Source: Palsa-89 sp963824345 (GTDB lineage: Bacteria; Acidobacteriota; Terriglobia; Bryobacterales; Bryobacteraceae). From it: a stretch of DNA of 64,000 nt. The notes under the pieces are model-generated. The model ran no database searches and was not told the DNA's origin. It was given only the letters and a program-made list of their open reading frames with translations. A program made the position numbers and the translations under genes. Location: positions 372,001 through 436,000 of the forward strand of contig CAWGOZ010000012.1 in assembly GCA_963824345.1 (NCBI GenBank). The letters are read 5' to 3'. How positions within the stretch are numbered: the first letter of the stretch is position 1; each line of letters begins with the position of its first letter. Below are positions 16,773 through 25,918 of the stretch, in pieces.

Positions 16773-18404
16773 CTAGGACGTCTTCTGCAACAGAAACTCG
16801 TCCACCGTGCTAAGCAGCAGGGATGGATGCACCGGCTTCGAGATGTAACCGTTCATTCCGGCTTCCAGACAGCGCTCCTTGTCCCCGGTCATGGCGTGCG
16901 CGGTCATGGCAATGATTGGAAGCTGCTTCCAGCGCTGTTCCATGCGGATGAGCCGGGTTGCTTCCAGACCGTCCAGTACCGGCATTTGCACGTCCATCAA
17001 AACCAAATCGAAGGCGCTGTTCTTTAACCTGCGGAGCGCCTCTTGACCGTCGTTGGCCAGCTCGATATAGAAGCCCCGCTTCCGCAGAACCGTCGTCACC
17101 ACCTTTTGATTTACCTGATTGTCTTCCACCACCAGGATCCGAAGGGCGTGCTCGAGCACCAAGGGGGGCGCTCCCGCGGGCGCCTGCACGGCCATCGCTT
17201 CTGGCTTCCCGTTCTGCTTCGCGTTCGCTTCACACTGCAGCGTCACGCGAAACGCGGTACCTCGGCCGAGTTCACTGTCGACTTCGATCTCGCCGCCATG
17301 CAGATGAACCAATTTTCGCGTGATTGCCAGGCCCAATCCGGTCCCGCCGTACTTGCGGCTTACGCTGCCGTCGGCCTGGGTAAACTGATCGAAGATATAC
17401 AGCAGCTTGTCGGCTGGAATCCCGGTGCCGCTGTCTTCTACGCTGAATCGGAGCGTAAAGCCGGAGCCCGGCGAGAATTGGCCGTCCATCCGCACCGCCA
17501 CCGATCCGTGCTCGGTGAACTTTACCGCGTTGCCGATCAGATTGGCGAGGATCTGGCGGATTCGCAGCGGGTCCCCGGTTATCTCTTGCGGCACGTTGGG
17601 CGACACTTCCGCCAGCAGCGCCACGGAGTTCTCCTGCGCCTTCCTCTGATGGGCCTTGATGCAATCGGCCACCAGAGCGCGCACATCGAACGGAATTTTC
17701 TCCAGGCTCATTTTTCCCGCTTCGATCTTGGAGAGATCCAGAATATCGTTCAATAAGCAGAGCAGCTGGTTGGCGCAATGCTGCGCGGTCTGCAGTTGTT
17801 CCATCAGCTCCGGTTTCAGGTCCTCATCCAGCGCCACATCCAGCATTCCAATGACGCCGCTCATGGGAGTGCGCAACTCGTGCGAGATGTTGGCCAGAAA
17901 TTCGCTCTTGGCCTGGTTGGCCGCCTGAGCCATGCGCATGGCTTGTTCCAGCTGATCGGTGCGATCTTTTACCTTTTGCTCCAGCAACTCCTGCTGCTCG
18001 CGAACCTGCTCCTGGGCAGCGGCCAGCGCCTCGATCATGCGATTGTAACTCTGGCCCACGAACTCGATTTCGTCACCGGTTTCGCTTACCTGGATCGGTT
18101 CCAGTCGTCCATTCTGGACTGACGTGATTCCGGCCTGCAATAGCCTCAATGGGCGGATGAGCAAGCGAATGGTGAAGCGCGATATGGCCGCGGAAACCAG
18201 CAGAACCACCAGCAACAGCAACGCGCCTTTGGTGGCGTCCAAAGTGTTCTGGCGGATATCGTAGGCGAAAATGGTTCCTACCACGAAGAAAACCAGCGCG
18301 GCGGTGAGCAACGAGAACTTCGAGGCCAGCGAGCGCAGCGGCATCGGGCGCGCGCGCGCAGTACCGGCTTTCGGCGAATCCCCTCGGGAGGGCTCGGCCA
18401 TCAT
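16773..18404 (-). CDS. Hybrid sensor histidine kinase with receiver domain
   Basis: A 543-residue membrane hybrid kinase. Two membrane segments lie at about residues 31-47 and 61-80 with almost no extracytoplasmic part between them. A HAMP-like linker and coiled coil (about 81-165) follow, then the HisKA box NISHELRTPMSG with phospho-acceptor H175. The ATPase domain shows NLIGNAVKFTE, DSGTGIP and GGTGLGL. A C-terminal receiver domain starts at LRILVVEDNQVNQ with phospho-acceptor D in VLMDVQMP. The frame is open to 18578, but that would run into pyrD and the repeat; ATG 18404 (or 18401) is more likely, with AGGAG somewhat far upstream. No partner regulator is adjacent. Signal unknown. Confidence 0.88.
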   Translation of the reverse strand: MMAEPSRGDSPKAGTARARPMPLRSLASKFSLLTAALVFFVVGTIFAYDIRQNTLDATKGALLLLVVLLVSAAISRFTIRLLIRPLRLLQAGITSVQNGRLEPIQVSETGDEIEFVGQSYNRMIEALAAAQEQVREQQELLEQKVKDRTDQLEQAMRMAQAANQAKSEFLANISHELRTPMSGVIGMLDVALDEDLKPELMEQLQTAQHCANQLLCLLNDILDLSKIEAGKMSLEKIPFDVRALVADCIKAHQRKAQENSVALLAEVSPNVPQEITGDPLRIRQILANLIGNAVKFTEHGSVAVRMDGQFSPGSGFTLRFSVEDSGTGIPADKLLYIFDQFTQADGSVSRKYGGTGLGLAITRKLVHLHGGEIEVDSELGRGTAFRVTLQCEANAKQNGKPEAMAVQAPAGAPPLVLEHALRILVVEDNQVNQKVVTTVLRKRGFYIELANDGQEALRRLKNSAFDLVLMDVQMPVLDGLEATRLIRMEQRWKQLPIIAMTAHAMTGDKERCLEAGMNGYISKPVHPSLLLSTVDEFLLQKTS

Positions 18405-18452
18405 ACTCGTCCATCGGCTCTCCTGAGGCCCGTATGCATAAGGGAGAAGCCT

Positions 18453-18484
18453 TAACCGAGCCGCGACCGTCAGGGAGACGGTTT
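18453..18484 (+). repeat. Dispersed repeat, single arm B, upstream of pyrD
   Basis: This stretch matches arm B of the repeat at 16738-16765 over nearly its whole length (CCGAGCCGCGACCGTCAGGG core). No arm A is found beside it. It lies in the divergent gap between the histidine kinase and pyrD, in the leader of pyrD. Confidence 0.75.
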
Positions 18485-18516
18485 CCTCCAAGTTGGGCAG
18501 TCCGCCCATCCCGCCA

Positions 18517-19446
18517 ATGCTATTCTTGGACGAAGTGAGTCGCGTTAGCACGCATCTGTGCGGCATTAAGCTCGTCAATCCCGTGATCGCGGCGTCTGGA
18601 ACCTACGGGTACGGCGTGGAGTTTGCGAGCGTCGCCGACTTGAACGCGATGGGCGGGCTGGTGGTCAAGGGGCTCTCGCGTGAACCCATCGCGGGCAATC
18701 CGCCGCCGCGGCTGTGGGAGGCCGAGGCCGGAATGATCAACTCCATCGGCCTCCAGAACATCGGCGTGCGCGCCTTCGTCGCCCAAAAGCTTCCAGCTCT
18801 ACGTCACCTGCGAACGGCGGTTTTCGCCAATGTGTTCGGATACGCGCCTTCCGATTACGCAGAGGTGATCCGCGTTCTGGAAGACGCTGAAGGCATCGCC
18901 GGTTACGAGCTCAACGTTTCTTGTCCCAACACCACCCACGGTGGCATCTATTTTTCAAGCGATCCCGCGCTATTGAGCGGCTTGGTGAACGAGGTTCGCC
19001 CTCTTGCCCGGCGTCCCATTATCGTGAAGCTTTCTCCCAACGTGGCGCGCATCGAACCGCTGGCTCTGGCCGCCGAGCAGGCCGGAGCCGACGCCATCAG
19101 CCTGGTGAACACGTTCGTGTCTCTCGCTATCGATGCGCATGCTCGCCGGCCCCGTATCGGCGCGGGCTTCGGAGGTTTATCCGGGCCGGCCATCAAGCCC
19201 ATCGCGCTCCGCTTCGTCTACGAGGCCGCGCAGGCAGTGCGGATTCCGGTAATCGGTTTGGGCGGCATCCGAAGCGGTGAAGACGCAGCCGAGTTCCTGG
19301 TGGCCGGCGCCTCGGCCGTCCAGGTGGGTACGGCGAACTTCTGGGATCCGGAATCGCCGGTGCGCATCGCCCGCGAGTTGGACCAATATTTAAGAAAAGA
19401 GAAAATCGACGACGTTCGAGAATTAGTGGGGACCTTGCAAATATGA
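18517..19446 (+). CDS. pyrD: Dihydroorotate dehydrogenase, class 1B-type catalytic subunit
   Basis: Oxidises dihydroorotate to orotate in pyrimidine synthesis using FMN. The 309-residue barrel protein has the cytosolic class 1 features: NPVIAASGTYGYG near the N-terminus, the VSCPN motif with the class 1 catalytic cysteine, KLSPN, and the C-terminal FMN phosphate site GLGGIRSGEDA. Length and motifs fit PyrDB, which normally pairs with an iron-sulfur/FAD subunit PyrK; no pyrK is present here. The start is uncertain: TTG 18493, ATG 18517 and GTG 18535 are all in frame, and ATG was chosen. The stop overlaps the ridA start by 4 bases (ATGA). Confidence 0.92.
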   Translation: MLFLDEVSRVSTHLCGIKLVNPVIAASGTYGYGVEFASVADLNAMGGLVVKGLSREPIAGNPPPRLWEAEAGMINSIGLQNIGVRAFVAQKLPALRHLRTAVFANVFGYAPSDYAEVIRVLEDAEGIAGYELNVSCPNTTHGGIYFSSDPALLSGLVNEVRPLARRPIIVKLSPNVARIEPLALAAEQAGADAISLVNTFVSLAIDAHARRPRIGAGFGGLSGPAIKPIALRFVYEAAQAVRIPVIGLGGIRSGEDAAEFLVAGASAVQVGTANFWDPESPVRIARELDQYLRKEKIDDVRELVGTLQI

Positions 19447-19829
19447 AACGGATAATTTCCACTGAGAGGGCGCCCAAGGCGATTGGCCCCTATTCGCAAG
19501 CCGTGGTTTATGGCGGCCTCGCCTACTTGAGCGGACAAATCGCCATCGATCCAGCCGACAATAAGGTAATTGAAGGCGGAATCTCGGCGCAGACCGAGCG
19601 CGTGCTCGAAAACGTGAAAGCCATTTTGGAATCCTGCGGAGCCTCGCTCGATTCGGTCCTGAAGACCACGGTCTTTTTAAAGGACATGGCCGATTTCGCA
19701 ACCATGAACCAGACCTACCAGCGCTACTTCGCCGCTAATCCGCCGGCGCGATCTACGGTGCAAGCGGCCCGGCTGCCTCGCGATGTCAGCGTTGAAATCA
19801 ACGTCATCGCCGCTATAACTGAACCATAA
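19443..19829 (+). CDS. ridA: RidA family enamine/imine deaminase
   Basis: A 128-residue RidA protein, which hydrolyses reactive 2-aminoacrylate-type enamines made by PLP enzymes. The family signatures IGPYSQAV near residue 14, YLSGQI and the PARSTVQ segment with the key arginine (R103) are present, as is the C-terminal VEINVIA strand. It overlaps pyrD by 4 bases, so the two form one transcription unit. A dispersed repeat arm follows within 5 bases of the stop. Confidence 0.93.
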   Translation: MKRIISTERAPKAIGPYSQAVVYGGLAYLSGQIAIDPADNKVIEGGISAQTERVLENVKAILESCGASLDSVLKTTVFLKDMADFATMNQTYQRYFAANPPARSTVQAARLPRDVSVEINVIAAITEP

Positions 19830-19833
19830 TCCT

Positions 19834-19862
19834 TACCGAGCCGCGCGCGTGAGCAAGCGGTC
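19834..19862 (-). repeat. Dispersed repeat, single arm A, between ridA and a convergent gene
   Basis: Read on the minus strand this is arm A (GACCGCTTGCTCACGCGCGC core). It fills the gap between ridA and the convergent gene and includes two bases of that gene's TGA stop (19861-19863). No arm B lies beside it. Confidence 0.75.
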
Positions 19863-20220
19863 AGTGCGCCGAGTACTGCGGCTGCGGAGCATTGAGCATC
19901 ACCTCCAGCGTCTTCTGCTCCTCGTCCACGTCGAAGTTCTGTCCAAACGTCTGATAGCCCTTTGCGATCACCTGTATCAGAATCGTGCCCTGGGGGATGG
20001 GAGGAATTTTCGCCAAACCCTCCTGGTTGGAGCGCAGTTCCCATTCCTTGCGGATCTTGGTGCCGAGCTTCGCTTTCGACCGTCCTTTAACGAACTTGAC
20101 GATCACGCTCGCATTTTCCACGGGCTTGCCGGTCGGGCTCTTCACCGCGATGGTCAGGGTGGTCATGTCCGCCGCCAGTATGGGAAACGCGAGGGCTAGC
20201 GAAAGGATGAGTGCGCGCAT
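19861..20220 (-). CDS. Small secreted protein with carboxypeptidase-regulatory-like fold
   Basis: A 119-residue product when started at ATG 20220, which gives a clean signal peptide (MRALILSLALAFPILAADM). The mature part reads like a single CnaB/carboxypeptidase-regulatory beta domain: TLTIAVKSPTGKPVENASVIVKF, a basic loop, and IQVIAKGYQTFGQNFDV. Such domains are common as add-ons in secreted acidobacterial proteins; here it stands alone. No enzyme motif is visible. It is the last of three minus-strand genes with small gaps. The fold is inferred from the pattern and the function is unknown. Confidence 0.7.
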   Translation of the reverse strand: MRALILSLALAFPILAADMTTLTIAVKSPTGKPVENASVIVKFVKGRSKAKLGTKIRKEWELRSNQEGLAKIPPIPQGTILIQVIAKGYQTFGQNFDVDEEQKTLEVMLNAPQPQYSAH

Positions 20221-20291
20221 AGGTTCATCATAAGCGCAAAGAGCGCGGCGCGCACCACCGGGCAATCCGGGAACTATTTCGCTGCGTGTCT

Positions 20292-20489
20292 TCAGCTGCT
20301 GACGTCGCCATTTCCTCCGGTAGTGACATCACCGTTGTTCCCGTTAGTGACGTCTCCATTGTCCTTGTCGGTAGCGACGTCGCCGGCGGCCGCAGTTCTG
20401 GTCTTTTCGGGCAGAGTTACATTCTTGGCCGCGGTTTTGGGGGCCGCTGCTTTTTTACTACGGCCCGGCTTGGCATTCTTGTTACTCAT
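20292..20489 (-). CDS. Small low-complexity protein with NGDV repeats
   Basis: A 65-residue product with two parts: a lysine/alanine-rich basic N-terminus (about 1-25) and an acidic, glycine/asparagine-rich C-terminus made of near-repeats of GDV(T/A). The DNA shows 24-27 base tandem units (20301-20384). GGAG stands 8 bases before the ATG, and the gene lies 44 bases after another gene on the same strand, which supports real translation. No known domain. It could be disordered or nucleic-acid binding, but nothing proves a function. Confidence 0.55.
   Translation of the reverse strand: MSNKNAKPGRSKKAAAPKTAAKNVTLPEKTRTAAAGDVATDKDNGDVTNGNNGDVTTGGNGDVSS
20301..20384. repeat. Short tandem repeat, units of 24-27 bases
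   Basis: Units begin with GAC(G/A)TC at 20301, 20325, 20349 and 20376. The first three units are 24, 24 and 27 bases long and the last is partial. The repeat lies within the 65-residue gene and encodes its GDV-containing tail, so unit number may vary between strains. Confidence 0.6.
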
Positions 20490-20533
20490 TTCCTATGCTC
20501 CATTCTCTGGTGTTGCGCAATCCAAAGTACTCG

Positions 20534-22105
20534 TCATTTCTTGATCGTCAGCGTGGTCGCCGGATCGCTTAGCCCACCGGCCGAACTGATTCGGAATTCG
20601 CGCTGCCCTTCCGCCGCAGTGTCAGCCACCGTGAGTTCCACCTGAACTTCGCCGTCCGAGATATATTGGATCGGCCCGACCTTGATGCCAGTTGAGGGTT
20701 CCACCAACACCTGCATTCCCTCGGGTAGGAAGTTCGCTCCTTTCACGGTGACCTTCTGTGCGGCGCCACCAGGCGCCAAGGTCCCTGGCGCGAGCGCGCC
20801 CGCTTTTAAGGTAGGCTTGGCAGGTGAGTAGTTCACTTTGAACGTGCTCTTGGCCGGCTGGGTCCCCGCCACTGTCAACTCAAAATCCAGCGCCCGGCCC
20901 GGCATCAGTGGTTTCTTCCCCTTCAACGTGAAAGGCAGTTGGCTTTCGGTGGGGTTTGGGTTCGCCGATATGGTTACTCCATCGGGCGGATTCGACAATG
21001 CGATCTTCGCCTTGTCCAGAAAATGCCCGGTTACTATTCCCCCCACGGAGAAGTCGTCCTTGCCGAAGTTCGCCTCCTCGTTGGCGTTCACAGTAATTGC
21101 TGTGATTACGGGCGTCGGCAGCACGGTCTCAACGAAATTGCCATTGACGCTGGCTTCGAGCAAGCGCAGGTCGGGACACCCGAACACGGAATTAGGATCG
21201 TGGTAAAACCTGCTCGCCTCATCCTTCGTTAAGAGGTAATCCGCCGGAATGAAGATAACGATGACTTTCGCCTGCTGTTTCCCGACAATAGTATTCGCCG
21301 TGAAAGCGCTGTCATTCAGGCGGTTGAGCTGATTAACGGTGAAATCCGGGAACGTCGTTTGATAAGCCGTGAGAAGGGGGCCATTGAAAGCCGCGATACT
21401 CGGAGCAAACGCATCCCCGAATCTTGTAATTCCGAGCAGTCCCGCGGCGATGGTGCCCGCTCCTGTGAGGATTCGAAGGGTGAAGTTACGCGAATCGAGT
21501 GCCGCGCCTTTTTCGGCTACGCCCCGGAGAACTGTGAGATCCGCTGAACTCACCGTCGCGGGTCCACCTATAGTGGCGACCGCCGAAGGGAGTTTGGTAG
21601 TCCCCGTCGTACGCGCGGCTGCCCGCTCTTCCTCCGTCGGAGCCGGAGGAACATAGGCCCCGAGTGCCTTGAGGGCGTTCAGCAGGCGGGTCAGATTCTC
21701 TCTACAGGCGCTGTTCGGCTGGGCCGTGACCCTGGCGTCAAGATCGAGCACTAGCTTATCCAGGGTTACCGAAGCGCTCTCGATCAACCACTGATATTCA
21801 GTGTTGCGGTTCGCGACGGTAATTTGGATGGCAATATAGCGTTTGGCGATCCGTGGACCGAATGCGTCGGCGACATTCTTGGGGGCCATCAAAGTCCGCC
21901 ATACCTGGATATACTTCACATTCATATCGTTCACCGCCGCATTTCCATCCGGCAATGGCGTCGTTTGCGTAGTGCCTCCCACTACGGGGGAATTCTTGGA
22001 ATCTGCCGCGGATGCCTTAGGAGCTTCCTGGCCCGCTGAATTAATGGCGGAGAAAAGCGCGAATCCGCAAAAGAAAACGAACGTTTCGATACGTTTCCGC
22101 CTCAC
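20534..22105 (-). CDS. Secreted protein of unknown function with C-terminal IPT/TIG-like domain
   Basis: A 523-residue exported protein: signal peptide at about 1-25 (ETFVFFCGFALFSAINSAG), a low-complexity serine/threonine stretch, then a helical-looking region. A hydrophobic glycine-rich stretch (ILTGAGTIAAGLLGI) lies near the middle. The second half is beta-rich, ending in a region resembling IPT/TIG immunoglobulin-like domains (VTVKGANFLPEGMQVLVEPSTG). No catalytic motif is visible. It heads a probable minus-strand unit with the two small genes after it. Family unknown. Confidence 0.75.
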   Translation of the reverse strand: MRRKRIETFVFFCGFALFSAINSAGQEAPKASAADSKNSPVVGGTTQTTPLPDGNAAVNDMNVKYIQVWRTLMAPKNVADAFGPRIAKRYIAIQITVANRNTEYQWLIESASVTLDKLVLDLDARVTAQPNSACRENLTRLLNALKALGAYVPPAPTEEERAAARTTGTTKLPSAVATIGGPATVSSADLTVLRGVAEKGAALDSRNFTLRILTGAGTIAAGLLGITRFGDAFAPSIAAFNGPLLTAYQTTFPDFTVNQLNRLNDSAFTANTIVGKQQAKVIVIFIPADYLLTKDEASRFYHDPNSVFGCPDLRLLEASVNGNFVETVLPTPVITAITVNANEEANFGKDDFSVGGIVTGHFLDKAKIALSNPPDGVTISANPNPTESQLPFTLKGKKPLMPGRALDFELTVAGTQPAKSTFKVNYSPAKPTLKAGALAPGTLAPGGAAQKVTVKGANFLPEGMQVLVEPSTGIKVGPIQYISDGEVQVELTVADTAAEGQREFRISSAGGLSDPATTLTIKK

Positions 22106-22216
22106 TTGGCCTCCTTTAATCTTGGGATTTATGGATTATACACAGCACGTCATGGACGTGCAAGAGAAAGATTATCGTCGAACTACGGAGAAATTCTGGA
22201 TTTATTGAAGTGTAGC

Positions 22217-23554
22217 CTATGCTACGTCGGGCAGGACGAAACTCTTCGGCTGACCGCACGCCCGGGAAACCGCCTCGGCCGCCAGATACCCGCTGCGAGC
22301 CGCGCCTTCCATGGTCGCCGGCCATCCGGATCGCGTCCAATCGCCCGCCAGAAACAAGTTGCGGAATTTCGTGGCGCTTAACGGCCGCGATTGTTCCAGG
22401 CCGGCCCGGGCGGAAAAAGTGGCGCGAATTTCCTTCACTACATGCGCCTTTAGGATGCTGGCGTCTTTGGCGCGGGGAAAAAATTCAGCCAGTTCGCGCA
22501 TCGCCAGGGCTATCACGTCGGCCCGCGGCATTTCCACCATACTCCGCGACGCGCTCACCACCAGTTGCAAATACCGCCCGCCGGATTTGTTGAACATCCA
22601 TTGGATGGTCCGGTCCAGCAGCGTTGCGTGGGGCAATTGTGTCAGGCTGCGATCGAACCACAGGTGAATGCCGGTAATCGGCGAATGTTCGAAGCCCGCC
22701 AGGTTCAACTGCAATTCTGGAAGCAGCGCCGGCAGGCGTTCGAACGGCAGCGCGGAAACGTAGTAATCGGCCGAGTGTTGTTCCCCGCCGGCGATCACTG
22801 CCCGAATGGCTCCGTTCTCTACAACCGCCTGTTCCACCGGCTCGCGCAGATGCAGACAAACGTTGCCGATGCGCCGCAATGCTTCGGAGCCGTATAAATC
22901 ACCAAGCGGAACGGCCGGAATCCCCATTTGGTACGCGTTCGCCCGCGCCAGGAAGCCCAGCCAGAAGACCTGGAACCCGTGGCTCGCGGCCATGCGGTCT
23001 AAATCTTCATTGATTGCACTTACCAGCACCGGACTCCAGAAGCGTCCGATAGCCGCCTCTGTCTGACGCTTTTCGCGGAGCCAATCCAGCATGCTGATGC
23101 GGTCCAGATCCTGTCGGCGTCCATGCTCACGCCGGATGGCCCACAGCGCGCGCGCGATCCCGATCTTATCGGAAAGCTCCAGAAATCGCAGTTTCCAGAA
23201 ACTGCCGGTGAAATGCAGTGGCGCCGGCAGAGCGCCGGCCTCCAGGATCGAGGTTCGGCCGCCCGGCTCGATGAAGTAAAACCGTTTGTGAAACTGAATC
23301 CGGTCCGCCACGCCCAGGCGTCCATAAAAATCCATCAGGTTCACGCAGCAGCGCAGCAGTACGTGCTGGCAATTATCGATGACTTCGGGAATATGGCCGG
23401 CTTCGGAACTGTCCCCCGGGACGGGGTACGAAGTGGCGCGGCCTCCTAGAAAGGCCCGGGCTTCAAATAAATCGACCTGGAATCCCGCTTGGCCCAGCGC
23501 GGCAGCCGAGGCCAAGCCAGCCAAGCCCCCGCCAATCACAATCGCTGAGGGCAT
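22217..23554 (-). CDS. hpnE: Hydroxysqualene dehydroxylase HpnE (FAD-dependent)
   Basis: A 445-residue FAD-dependent amine-oxidase-fold protein. HpnE reduces hydroxysqualene to squalene in the HpnC-HpnD-HpnE route. The dinucleotide motif IGGGLAGLASA is at about residues 7-17 with EARAFLGGRA after it, and the C-terminal FAD motif LFLAGDWTRSGWPATMEGAARSG is present. The SINEDLDRMA-type region and length match squalene-associated desaturases better than carotenoid desaturases. HpnC and HpnD are not adjacent. It fits with the squalene-hopene cyclase at 58252 in this window, which uses squalene. Confidence 0.87.
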   Translation of the reverse strand: MPSAIVIGGGLAGLASAAALGQAGFQVDLFEARAFLGGRATSYPVPGDSSEAGHIPEVIDNCQHVLLRCCVNLMDFYGRLGVADRIQFHKRFYFIEPGGRTSILEAGALPAPLHFTGSFWKLRFLELSDKIGIARALWAIRREHGRRQDLDRISMLDWLREKRQTEAAIGRFWSPVLVSAINEDLDRMAASHGFQVFWLGFLARANAYQMGIPAVPLGDLYGSEALRRIGNVCLHLREPVEQAVVENGAIRAVIAGGEQHSADYYVSALPFERLPALLPELQLNLAGFEHSPITGIHLWFDRSLTQLPHATLLDRTIQWMFNKSGGRYLQLVVSASRSMVEMPRADVIALAMRELAEFFPRAKDASILKAHVVKEIRATFSARAGLEQSRPLSATKFRNLFLAGDWTRSGWPATMEGAARSGYLAAEAVSRACGQPKSFVLPDVA

Positions 23555-23591
23555 GAAACCTAGCAGGGAAAATCGGGCGTGGACACTCCAG

Positions 23592-23711
23592 TCAGCCCAG
23601 CACCGGCAGGCGCGCGCGATGGCCTCCGCCGCCTCCGCTGCCGCTGATCAGTAGCACCGCGATGAACAGCACGACAACGAGGAATACCACGTCGGATAAA
23701 TCAAATTGCAT
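23592..23711 (-). CDS. 39-residue single-span membrane protein
   Basis: A small frame too short for usual gene finding. It starts with an acidic polar segment (MQFDLSD), has one hydrophobic segment of about 16 residues at positions 8-23, then SGSGGGGG and a basic tail HRARLPVLG. This layout (membrane helix, glycine linker, arginine end) is tidy for chance. The Shine-Dalgarno sequence is weak (GAGA). It lies between trpE(G) and hpnE on the same strand. Function unknown. Confidence 0.5.
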   Translation of the reverse strand: MQFDLSDVVFLVVVLFIAVLLISGSGGGGGHRARLPVLG

Positions 23712-23727
23712 GAAATTAGTTCTCAGA

Positions 23728-25883
23728 TTAACACACCAGGCGGCCGGACATGGAAGCCCGCGAAACCACGTTTTCGATCAATCGCAGGCCGCAATTGCCG
23801 TCCAGGCTGAGGATCGACTCGGGATGAAACTGCACCGCCTCGATCGCGAGTTCCCGATGCCGTATTCCCATGATGACGCCGTCTTCGGACTCAGCCGTCA
23901 CTTCCAGGCAGGCCGGGAACGTCTCCTTGCGCGCGAACAGCGAATGATACCGGCCCACCTTGAAACGCTCCGGCAGCCCTTCAAAAATTCCCTGGTTGTG
24001 GTGAACCACGATGGAGGGCTTGCCGTGCATCGGATAATCCAGCACTCCCAGTTCGCCGCCGAAGGCTTCCACGATTCCTTGCAATCCCAGACACACGCCG
24101 AACAATGGGATTCCGGCGCGCGCCGCGAACTTCACCAGATCGGGAACGCCGAAATCGGATGGCCGGCCCGGACCCGGCGAGATCAGAATCAGGTGCGGCG
24201 AGAAATCCAGAATCAGCTGGTGCGGAACTCCCGCGCGATAGGTCACCACTTCGGCGCCGGTCTGCCGCGCGTAGTTGGACAGCGTGTGGATAAAACAGTC
24301 GTCGTTGTCCACCAGCAACAGCTTGATTCCCTGGCCGGGGCGATCCGCCTGCGCCGGGGACGCGCCCGCTTTCTCCACGCCGCGCAACGACCGGAAAAAA
24401 CCCGTGGCTTTCAAACGCGTCTCCTGCTCTTCCAGTTCCGGCACCGAATCGTAGAGCAAGCGTGGCGCCCGCGCTGTAGCGCGCGATTCCGTCGCGCAGA
24501 TGCACCGTTCGGATCAGAATGCCGGTATTGATATCGCCGTTCAGCGACAGCATCCCCACCGCGCCACCGTACCATCCGCGCGCGTCTTTCTCCAGATCTT
24601 CGATGGCCTGCGCGGCCGCTTTCTTGGGCGCGCCCATGATGGTCACCGCCCACATGTGCGTAAGAAACGCGTCCAGGGAATCGAAGCCCGGCGCGAGCGT
24701 CCCCTCCACGTGATCCACGGTGTGGAATACGCCCGCGTAGGATTCGATCAGCCGCCGTCCAATCACCTTCACCGAGCCCGGAATCGAAACGCGCGATTTG
24801 TCGTTGCGGTCCACGTCGCTGCACATGGTCAGCTCGGATTCTTCCTTGGTGGAATTCAGCAGTTCGCGAATGCTGTCGGCGTCCCGCAGCGGATCGCCGG
24901 TGCGGCGCGCGGTCCCGGCGATCGGGCAGGTCTCCACGCGGCTGCCCTCCACGCGCACGAACATTTCGGGCGAAGCGCCGATCAACTGCTCGTCCCCCAA
25001 TTGCAGCAGGAACTCGTACGGGCTGGGACTGCCCTTCTGGATGCGTTGAAACAGCGCCGAAGCGCTTTCGGAATAGTTGGCCTGGAAGGTCTGGCGCAGG
25101 ACCACTTCGTAGTATTCGCCCTGCCGCATGCCTTCTCGCACCGCTTCCACCTTGGCCATATACTCGGCGGGTTGGTGGTCGCTCCCGATTTCGTTCACGG
25201 GGCGCTTGGGTGGCCGGCGCGCCGGTGCTCCAGTGCGCCCCAGGCCCGCGGTGGAGAGGTCGCCCAGCTCAAAATCGTAGCGAAACCGCTCGATCTGCTC
25301 CTTCTTGCGATCCATGTAATAAATGTCGTCGCACAGAAACAGGTGCAGATCTTTCTGGCCGTGCCGGGGAAGTTTGAGATGGATCGGATCGAACTGGAAC
25401 AGAAGATCGTAGCCGAATGCGCCCACCAGCGCCAGCCTCGAATCCAATTCGCTCTGAAATTCCCCGATCAGCGCGCGCAGAATCGAAAAAGCCGAAGGTT
25501 GCTTGCTGCGTTCTTCTTCTGGAAACAGAGCCGGAAGGGGCTTCAAGTGCCCCCGCAGAGCCGAGCCCTCGAATCCGAACTGCTCCCAATGCGGATGGCG
25601 ATCGAGCACACGGAAAAGCATTCTGTTCAACACTTCACCGCGCGCGTTCAATGCATCAAACTCGACATCCCGTCCGGAAGCCGTGATCTCAATCGGAGGG
25701 CACACCGAAGCCACGTCCCAGCGCGAGTAGCGTTCCGGATATTCGTACCCGGACGAAAGGTAAATTCCGCGGTATCTGTCCAGCTTGTGCAGCAGCGCGC
25801 CGAGGCCTTTGTGGTAGGGGATCGACGACGTTCTGGCGGGTTACGCTGATTCCGCCTGGCGTCTTATAGATCAGCTTGGGCAT
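23728..25883 (-). pseudogene. trpE(G): Fused anthranilate synthase TrpE(G), interrupted by two frameshifts
   Basis: Three minus-strand frames together spell one TrpE-TrpG fusion of about 715 residues, like those of rhizobia. Frame one gives the N-terminus from ATG 25883 (MPKLIYKTPGGISVTR). Frame two runs from about 25835 to about 24463 and holds the synthase domain (PIAGTARRTGDP, DVDRNDKSRV, HVEGTL, the GGAVGMLSLNGD block). Frame three, from about 24459, gives the expected LYDSVPELEEQETR linker and the amidotransferase with LFGVCLGLQ (catalytic Cys) and VQFHPES (His). Each junction needs removal of one extra base. As read, the frame-two part alone would give a chain with an out-of-frame tail. 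Either a true pseudogene, or two sequence errors in a working gene; the protein sequence is otherwise well preserved, which favours error or recent damage. Confidence 0.8.
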
Positions 25884-25918
25884 GGGCGGGACTCCGGGCA
25901 GGAACTACCAGGATAGCA

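Noticed and set aside
18405..18578. Longer start for the histidine kinase at 18578
   Set aside because: It would run across the dispersed repeat arm and into pyrD, and the added residues show no domain.
20301..20384. CRISPR-like array
   Set aside because: Units are 24-27 bases in direct tandem without distinct spacers, and they lie in a coding frame.
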